From assembly GCA_014376915.1 (NCBI GenBank), contig JACMQP010000128.1, positions 1 through 11,039 of the forward strand: a stretch of DNA of 11,039 nt, given 5' to 3'. The position numbers and the translations under genes are program-made. The notes below the pieces were generated by a model, which saw only the letters and a program-made list of their open reading frames with translations, made no database searches and was not told the origin of the DNA. Numbering within the stretch: the first letter of the stretch is position 1; the number at the start of each line of letters is the position of its first letter. The stretch is from Ramlibacter sp. (GTDB lineage Bacteria > Pseudomonadota > Gammaproteobacteria > Burkholderiales > Burkholderiaceae). Positions 6,809-11,039 of the stretch are shown one piece after another.

Positions 6809-7598
6809 GCGCGCCTCCCGCAACACCGTAGGTCACCTCGTCACCGTGGCCCAGGTACACCGCCTTGACCTGCGGGTCGTTGGCGATCTGCTCCGGGTCG
6901 CCCTCGGTCAGCACGGCGCCGTTGACCAGCACCGTCATGCGGTTGGCAAAGCTGAAGACCAGGTCCATGTCGTGTTCGATCAGCAGCACCGAGACGTCGG
7001 CCGGCAATGCAGCCACCGTCTGCAGCAGTTCCTCGCGCTCGCCCGGCGGCACGCCCGCGACCGGCTCGTCCAGCAGCAGCACGCGCGGCTCGCAGGCCAG
7101 TGCGATCGCGATCTCCAGCAGCCGGCGCTTGCCATATGCCAAGTGCTCGGTGCGCTGGTTCATCACCTCGCTGAGGTGGAATTGCTCCAGTAGCTGCAGG
7201 CAGCGGTCGGTGACGTCCCTGCCGGCGCCGAGCCGGCGCCAGACCTGCGCGCCCAACCCGCGCTGCTGCGACACCACCAGCGCCAGCGTCTCCAGCGGCG
7301 TCATCGTGTTGAACAGCTGGTTGATCTGAAACGTGCGCACCATGCCGCGGCGGACCCTCTGGTACGGGGCCAGCCGGCTGATGTCGCGGCCCTCCAGCGT
7401 GATGCTGCCTTCGGTCGGCTCCAGCACGCCCGTGAGCAGGTTGATCAGCGTGGTCTTGCCCGCGCCGTTGGGCCCGATCAGCGCGTGCCGGGCGCCCTTG
7501 CGCAGATTGAGCGTCACGTTGTTGGTCGCGGTGATGCCGCCGAAACGCTTCACCAGGCCCTGGCAGGACAGCACGACGTCGTTGTTCATGCCGCTCAT
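6801..7598 (-). CDS. livG: LIV/HAAT-type ABC transporter ATP-binding protein LivG
   Basis: A 265-residue ATPase partner of LivF. Walker A GPNGAGKTT 42-50, Q-loop Q91 in RTFQINQLF, signature region LAYGKRRLLEIAIAL 153-167, Walker B VLLLDEP 173-179 and H-loop H209 in IEHDMDLVF. The signature reads YGKRR rather than the ABC-consensus SGGQ, which is the usual LivG style. The C-terminal AVYLGH is also a LivG hallmark. It starts at the ATG overlapping the livM stop by 4 nt (ATGA), with GGAAGGG six nt upstream; a second ATG three codons on is possible. The gene carries the livF ribosome site inside its 3' end. Confidence 0.95.
6814..6819 (-). promoter_or_regulatory. Ribosome binding site of livF inside livG
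   Basis: GGGAGG on the minus strand, 5 nt from the livF ATG at 6808 and within the last codons of livG. It decides the livF start and fits coupled synthesis of the two ATPases. Confidence 0.6.
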
Positions 7599-8566
7599 GC
7601 CTTGCCCTTCCTGTTCCCAAACCAGGTCCAGGGCTTCAGCAGCCGTTCTCTTCCCACCAGCACCAGCACCACCAGGAACAAACCGAGCCAGAAGGTCCAG
7701 TACTGCGGCGTGATCGCCGACAGCGTGTCCTGCATCAGCTTGAAGACGACGGCGCCGGCGACGCCGCCGTACAGCCAGCCCGTCCCGCCCACCACCAGGA
7801 TCAGCATGACGTCGGCCGAGCGGTGGAACTCGAACACGTCGAGCGACGCGAAGCCAGTGGTCTGCGCCAGCAGGGCGCCGGCCGCGCCGGCCAGTCCCGC
7901 CGCGATCGTGTAGACCATCGTCAGGCGCGATGCCACCGGAATGCCGATGGCCATCGCCCGCAGGCGGTTGTCACGGATCGCCTTCAGCGTGGCGCCGAAC
8001 GGCGAATTGACGAAGCGCCGGGCGACGACAAAGAACAGCAGCAGCACCGAAAGCGAATAGTAGGCGGCAGTGCGGCCGGAAAGGTCGAAGGCGAAGGTAC
8101 CGAGCAGCGGCCCCAGGTTGACGCCTTGCAGGCCGTCGGCGCCGCCGGTCAGCCAGTCGAGCTTGTTGGCCAGCTCCAGCAGGATCAGCGCGACTCCGAG
8201 CGTGACCATCAGCCGGGTCAGGTCGCTGCCGCGGTGGATCGTCACGCTGGCCAGCAAACCCAGCAGCAGCGAAGCCACGATTGCCACCGCGAGGCCGACC
8301 AGCGGGTCCGGCATGACGTGCTTGGCGAACAGCGCAGCGGCGTAGGCGCCGAAGCCGAAGAAGGCGGCATGGCCCAGCGAGACGATGCCGGTGTAGCCCA
8401 GCACCAGGTCGAGCGACACGGCGAACAGCGCGACGATCGCGATCTCGTTGATCAGCGCGGCGTGGCTCGGCAGCGCGACGGGCGAGACGAAGGCCAGCAG
8501 CCACAGCACCGGCTCCCATCGCTTCCAGCGGCTCGCCTGCCTGAGGGACGTATGGGCGTCGATCAC
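7595..8566 (-). CDS. livM: LIV/HAAT-type ABC transporter permease LivM
   Basis: A 323-residue inner-membrane permease with about eight or nine hydrophobic segments. The family block GYTGIVSLGHAAFFGFGAYA lies at about residues 58-77, and the cytoplasmic coupling region includes NSPFGATLKAIRDNRLRAMA at about 187-206. It pairs with LivH to form the channel. The start is a GTG at 8566 overlapping the livH stop (GTGA), so it is coupled to livH. The C-terminus ends in a short basic tail (KPWTWFGNRKGKA). Length and order in the operon are normal. Confidence 0.95.
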   Translation of the reverse strand: MIDAHTSLRQASRWKRWEPVLWLLAFVSPVALPSHAALINEIAIVALFAVSLDLVLGYTGIVSLGHAAFFGFGAYAAALFAKHVMPDPLVGLAVAIVASLLLGLLASVTIHRGSDLTRLMVTLGVALILLELANKLDWLTGGADGLQGVNLGPLLGTFAFDLSGRTAAYYSLSVLLLFFVVARRFVNSPFGATLKAIRDNRLRAMAIGIPVASRLTMVYTIAAGLAGAAGALLAQTTGFASLDVFEFHRSADVMLILVVGGTGWLYGGVAGAVVFKLMQDTLSAITPQYWTFWLGLFLVVLVLVGRERLLKPWTWFGNRKGKA

Positions 8567-9438
8567 GACTTGCCCCCCCGCCGCACGAACAGGCCCTGGG
8601 GCCGCCAGATCAGGATCACGATCATCAGGCTGTAGACGATGAACGCGCCCATCTTGGGGATGTAGTACTTGCCCGCGACGTCGGCCACGCCCAGCAGCAG
8701 CGCCGCGAGCAGCGGCCCGGTGATCGACGAGGTGCCGCCGACGGCGACAACGATCAGGAAATAGATCATGAACTTGAGGGGAAAGGTCGGATCCAGCCCC
8801 AGCACCTCGGCGCCGAGCGCGCCGCCCAGGCCGGCCAGGCCGGAGCCAAACGCGAAGGTCGAGAAGAAGACGACGTTGACGTTGATGCCCATGCCGGCGG
8901 CGACCCGCTGGTCATCGACCGAGGCGCGTAGCCGGCTGCCGAAGCGGGTCGACGCCAGGATGTACTGCAGGCCCACGGTGAGCGCGGCGCACACGGCGAT
9001 GATGAACAGGCGATAGTGGCCCATGCCCAGGGTCCAGGCGCCGCTGCCTATTTCAGTGCGCCCTTTGAGCCACTCTGGCAATTGCACGATCTGCTGGGTG
9101 GAACCGACGAAGTAGTCCACTGCCGCCACCGCCATGAAGGTCAGGCCGATGGAGAACAGCACCTGGTCCAGGTGCGGCTTGTTGTAAAGCGGCCGGTACA
9201 GCGTGCGCTCCAGCACGCCGCCCAACAGTGCGGACACCAGAAACGCCAGCGGCAGGCAGGCCAGGAACGGAACCCCCGCCTTCTGCATCAGCAACACCGT
9301 GGTGTAGCCGCCGACCATCGCAAACGCGCCGTGCGCGAGATTGATGAAATTCATCAGCCCCATGGTCACCGCCAGCCCCACGGCCAGGATGAACAGGAGC
9401 ATGCCGTAGGCGACGCCGTCGAAAAGTATGGTCAGCAT
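8563..9438 (-). CDS. livH: LIV/HAAT-type ABC transporter permease LivH
   Basis: A 291-residue inner-membrane permease. The first transmembrane segment starts near residue 10 (YGMLLFILAVGLAVTMGLMN) and runs into the family block FINLAHGAFAMVGGY. The coupling-loop region is FGSRLRASVDDQRVAAGMGI at about 165-185, followed by FAFGSGLAGLGGALGAEVLG. The end reads ILIWRPQGLFVRRGGK, the usual LivH tail. It forms the translocation path with LivM. It is separated from livK by 119 bp of hairpin-rich sequence, and no clear Shine-Dalgarno is seen upstream of its ATG. Confidence 0.95.
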   Translation of the reverse strand: MLTILFDGVAYGMLLFILAVGLAVTMGLMNFINLAHGAFAMVGGYTTVLLMQKAGVPFLACLPLAFLVSALLGGVLERTLYRPLYNKPHLDQVLFSIGLTFMAVAAVDYFVGSTQQIVQLPEWLKGRTEIGSGAWTLGMGHYRLFIIAVCAALTVGLQYILASTRFGSRLRASVDDQRVAAGMGINVNVVFFSTFAFGSGLAGLGGALGAEVLGLDPTFPLKFMIYFLIVVAVGGTSSITGPLLAALLLGVADVAGKYYIPKMGAFIVYSLMIVILIWRPQGLFVRRGGKS

Positions 9439-9557
9439 AAAAAGGGTGTCATACCGGCCGCCGGCCCGGCAACCAGACGTCGGTGCGCCAGCCTAGGGAC
9501 CCCGGCTCCAGACCGGGATCACAACCGCACTGTCATCGTGCGACGACAACGCCGTTG
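9439..9557 (-). repeat. livK-livH intergenic region with REP-like hairpin
   Basis: This 119-bp gap is the only real spacing inside the operon. On the minus strand it holds a CCCGG-N7-CCGGG hairpin (9501-9517), in the context GTGATCCCGG...CCGGGGTCC. This resembles the GTCATnCCGGACTTG hairpins at the ends of the large inverted repeat at 3645-4172. It also shares an 11-mer (GCCAGCCTAGG at 9487-9497) with the reverse complement of 3702-3712, placed after the hairpin in both cases. This suggests a further, degraded member of the same repeat family. Such elements between a binding-protein gene and its permeases often stabilise the upstream mRNA; that role is inference. Confidence 0.5.
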
Positions 9558-9559
9558 TC
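9545..9559 (-). promoter_or_regulatory. Perfect hairpin over the livK stop codon
   Basis: GACAAC-GCC-GTTGTC, a perfect 6-bp stem with a 3-nt loop, runs into the livK stop codon (9558-9560). No T run follows on the minus strand, so it is not a simple rho-independent terminator. It could be an mRNA-processing or 3'-stabilising structure that lets LivK be made in excess over the permeases. Confidence 0.4.
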
Positions 9560-10730
9560 ACTTCGTCTTGCCAGGGTCCTTGACGTCCTTGATGACGTCG
9601 AATTCGACGTTGTACAGTTCGCCGTCCTTCTTCTCGACCTTGCGCAGGTAAACGTTCTGCACGATGTCGCGGGTCTGCGCATCAATGAAGACCGGGCCGC
9701 GCGGGCTCTCGAAGATCTGGCCCTTCATCGCCGCCAGCAACGCATCGCCGTCGCCTTTGCCGCCGGTCTTGCGCAGCGCTTCGTAGATCACGCGCATGCC
9801 GTCATAGCCGCCGACCGCCATGAAGTTGGGGCGCAGCCCCTTGTTCGCCTTCTTGAAGTCGGCCACGAACTTCTTGTTCACTGCCGAAGGATGGGCAGCG
9901 GAATAGTGGTGCGAGGTGACCACGCCGAGCGCGCCGTCGCCGATGTCGTTGATCTGGTCGTCGTCTGTCACGTCGCCGGTACCGATCAACCTGATGCCGG
10001 CCTTGTCCATGCCGCGCTCGACGAACTGCTTCATCACCGCCGCGCCGGCGCCCGAGGGAACGAACACAAACAGCGCATCAGGCTTGAGGTCACGCACTTT
10101 CTGCAGGAACGGCGCGAAGTCGGGGTTGCGCAGCGGCACGCGCAACGACTCGGTGACCTGGCCGCCATTGAATTGCAGGCGCTCCTTGAAATACTTCTCG
10201 GCGTCGACGCCCGGGCCGTAGTCGCTGACCAGCGTCACGACCTTCTTGATGCCGTTCTTGGGGGCCCAGTCGGCCAGCGCGACCGAAACCTGCGGCAGCG
10301 TGAAGCTGGTGCGCACGATGTACGGCGAAGCTTCAGTGATGCTCGACGTCGCGGCGGCCATCACCACCTGCGGCGTTTTCGACTGGGTTGCGATCGGCGC
10401 GGTGGCGGTGGCCGACGGCGTGATGCCGAAGCCGGCCAGCACGTTGACCTTCTCGTTGACCACCAGCTCCTGGGCCAGGCGGCGGGTGACGTCCGGCAGG
10501 CTGGTGTCGTCCTTGACGATCAGCTGGATCTTCTTGCCGGCGACCGTGTCGCCGTTCTGCTGCATGTACAGCCGGACAGCCGCCTCGATCTGGCGACCGG
10601 TGGTGGCCTGCTGGCCGGTCATCGGCAGGATCAGGCCGATCTTGAAGGCGTTGTCCTGGGCCAGCACGCTACTGCCAGCAAACGCCGCGCCCAGCGCGAC
10701 GGCAAGTTGGAGAAGGCTTCGTTTGTGCAT
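9558..10730 (-). CDS. livK: LIV/HAAT-type ABC transporter periplasmic binding protein (LivK-like; ligand probably an aromatic or organic acid)
   Basis: A 390-residue periplasmic binding protein of the Peripla_BP_6 class. The signal peptide is MHKRSLLQLAVALGAAFAGS followed by SVLAQ, cleaved near residue 24-25. The mature protein opens with FKIGLILPMTGQQATTGRQI, the type-1 binding fold, and continues with PSATATAPIATQSKTPQV, a hinge-side VSDYGPGVDAEKYF and FVFVPSGAGAAVMKQF. The start is the ATG at 10730, which directly precedes the Lys-Arg signal peptide and has AGGAAG 5 nt upstream; a start at 10781 would place 17 proline-rich residues before the signal peptide. As first gene of the operon it supplies ligand to LivHMGF. 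Related transporters carry amino acids, urea, amides and aromatic acids; the neighbouring ligJ locus favours an aromatic acid, by inference only. Confidence 0.93.
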   Translation of the reverse strand: MHKRSLLQLAVALGAAFAGSSVLAQDNAFKIGLILPMTGQQATTGRQIEAAVRLYMQQNGDTVAGKKIQLIVKDDTSLPDVTRRLAQELVVNEKVNVLAGFGITPSATATAPIATQSKTPQVVMAAATSSITEASPYIVRTSFTLPQVSVALADWAPKNGIKKVVTLVSDYGPGVDAEKYFKERLQFNGGQVTESLRVPLRNPDFAPFLQKVRDLKPDALFVFVPSGAGAAVMKQFVERGMDKAGIRLIGTGDVTDDDQINDIGDGALGVVTSHHYSAAHPSAVNKKFVADFKKANKGLRPNFMAVGGYDGMRVIYEALRKTGGKGDGDALLAAMKGQIFESPRGPVFIDAQTRDIVQNVYLRKVEKKDGELYNVEFDVIKDVKDPGKTK

Positions 10731-10953
10731 TTGTCTTCCTGGATAAGTGTGAAGCGACCGGGGCGGCGGACGGGGCGCCAATCATTCGCGGCCGTCATTT
10801 TGCGGCCGCTTGGCAAATGGGCAAGTTGGGTTGAACTCTATCAGCTATGCAGGACCGGTATATCCCAGGTGTCGCTATTTCAATCGGAGCAGTGCTGCCT
10901 GTCTTACCATTGGTGGCTTCAGAATTTTCCCCGCCGACTCCAGGAGACCTTCC
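10731..10953. promoter_or_regulatory. Divergent promoter region between livK and the MetE-like gene
   Basis: A 223-bp gene-free stretch with a relatively AT-rich middle (about 10810-10930), expected to hold the promoter of the livK operon (minus) and of the methyltransferase gene (plus). A weak minus-strand candidate is TTGAAA (10878-10883) with TATACC (10857-10862), but the 15-bp spacing is short. For the plus strand TTGAAC (10831-10836) has no well-spaced -10 box. No riboswitch fold or repeat was recognised by eye. Confidence 0.4.
10735..10740 (-). promoter_or_regulatory. Ribosome binding site of livK
   Basis: AGGAAG on the minus strand, 4 to 5 nt from the ATG at 10730. It rules in favour of the start at the signal peptide rather than the in-frame ATG at 10781. 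Confidence 0.65.
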
Positions 10954-11039
10954 GTGACCCAGCTCCCCGCACGCTACGACCATGTCGGCAGCTTCCTGCG
11001 TCCCAAGTCCCTGCTCGAAGCTCGCGAGCAGAAAGCCAA
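10954..11039 (+). CDS. MetE C-terminal-like (cobalamin-independent methionine synthase family) protein, first 28 codons only
   Basis: A GTG start with AGGAG (10942-10946) 7 nt upstream opens a frame running off the window. The 28 visible residues start MTQLPARYDHVGSFLRPKSL and continue LEAREQKA. The DHVGSFLRPxxLLEAR block matches the N-terminus of the short MetE-like proteins (YxjG/YxjH type, COG0620) that hold only the C-terminal catalytic barrel of methionine synthase and transfer methyl groups to thiols such as homocysteine. Zinc ligands and methyl-donor site lie outside the window, so donor and acceptor are unknown. It is divergent from the livK operon, so a link to aromatic breakdown is uncertain. 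Confidence 0.7.
   Translation, partial: MTQLPARYDHVGSFLRPKSLLEAREQKA

Noticed and set aside
10731..10781. Upstream ATG at 10781 for the livK-type protein
   Set aside because: It would put 17 residues before a normal Lys-Arg signal peptide; the ATG at 10730 has a good ribosome site.

Overview
The window is a GC-rich stretch of chromosome, most likely from a betaproteobacterium of the order Burkholderiales. The support is the very high third-position GC, two orphan Bug-type (tripartite tricarboxylate transporter) solute-binding proteins, a LIV/HAAT-type ABC transporter operon, and a LigJ/PmdE-type 4-oxalomesaconate hydratase. LigJ belongs to the protocatechuate 4,5-cleavage (lignin-aromatic) pathway. 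I cannot name a genus from sequence alone.

Layout. (1) Positions 1-1600, minus strand: the 3'-truncated 4-oxalomesaconate hydratase gene (ligJ/pmdE) preceded by, and overlapping ATGA-style with, a gene for a ModA-like protein without a signal peptide. This is probably the promoter-proximal end of a protocatechuate 4,5-cleavage operon that continues to the left. (2) Positions 1601-1723: a divergent control region with candidate LysR-type sites. (3) Positions 1724-3633, plus strand: a LysR-type regulator coupled by a 4-nt overlap to a Bug-family periplasmic binding protein. (4) Positions 3634-4174: no gene. Nearly all of it is a large imperfect inverted repeat (two arms of about 215 bp around a core of about 100 bp) lying between two convergent transcription units, with terminator-like hairpins at its outer ends. 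(5) Positions 4175-10730, minus strand: a tight seven-gene operon transcribed livK-livH-livM-livG-livF, then a second Bug protein, then a DUF1932-type NAD(P)-dependent dehydrogenase. (6) Positions 10731-10953: a divergent intergenic region. From 10954, plus strand, the first 28 codons of a MetE-C-terminal-like methyltransferase run off the right edge.

Inferred joint role. The window looks like the regulator, uptake and enzyme block of an aromatic-acid (protocatechuate-type) catabolic locus. The LysR protein probably controls the ring-cleavage operon and its own coupled Bug protein, the ABC transporter probably imports an aromatic or organic acid, and LigJ hydrates the tricarboxylate produced downstream of ring cleavage. 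Two genes lack an assigned job and are the most interesting: the cytoplasmic ModA-like protein coupled to LigJ (candidate isomerase or tautomerase of 4-oxalomesaconate), and the DUF1932 dehydrogenase at the end of the transporter operon.
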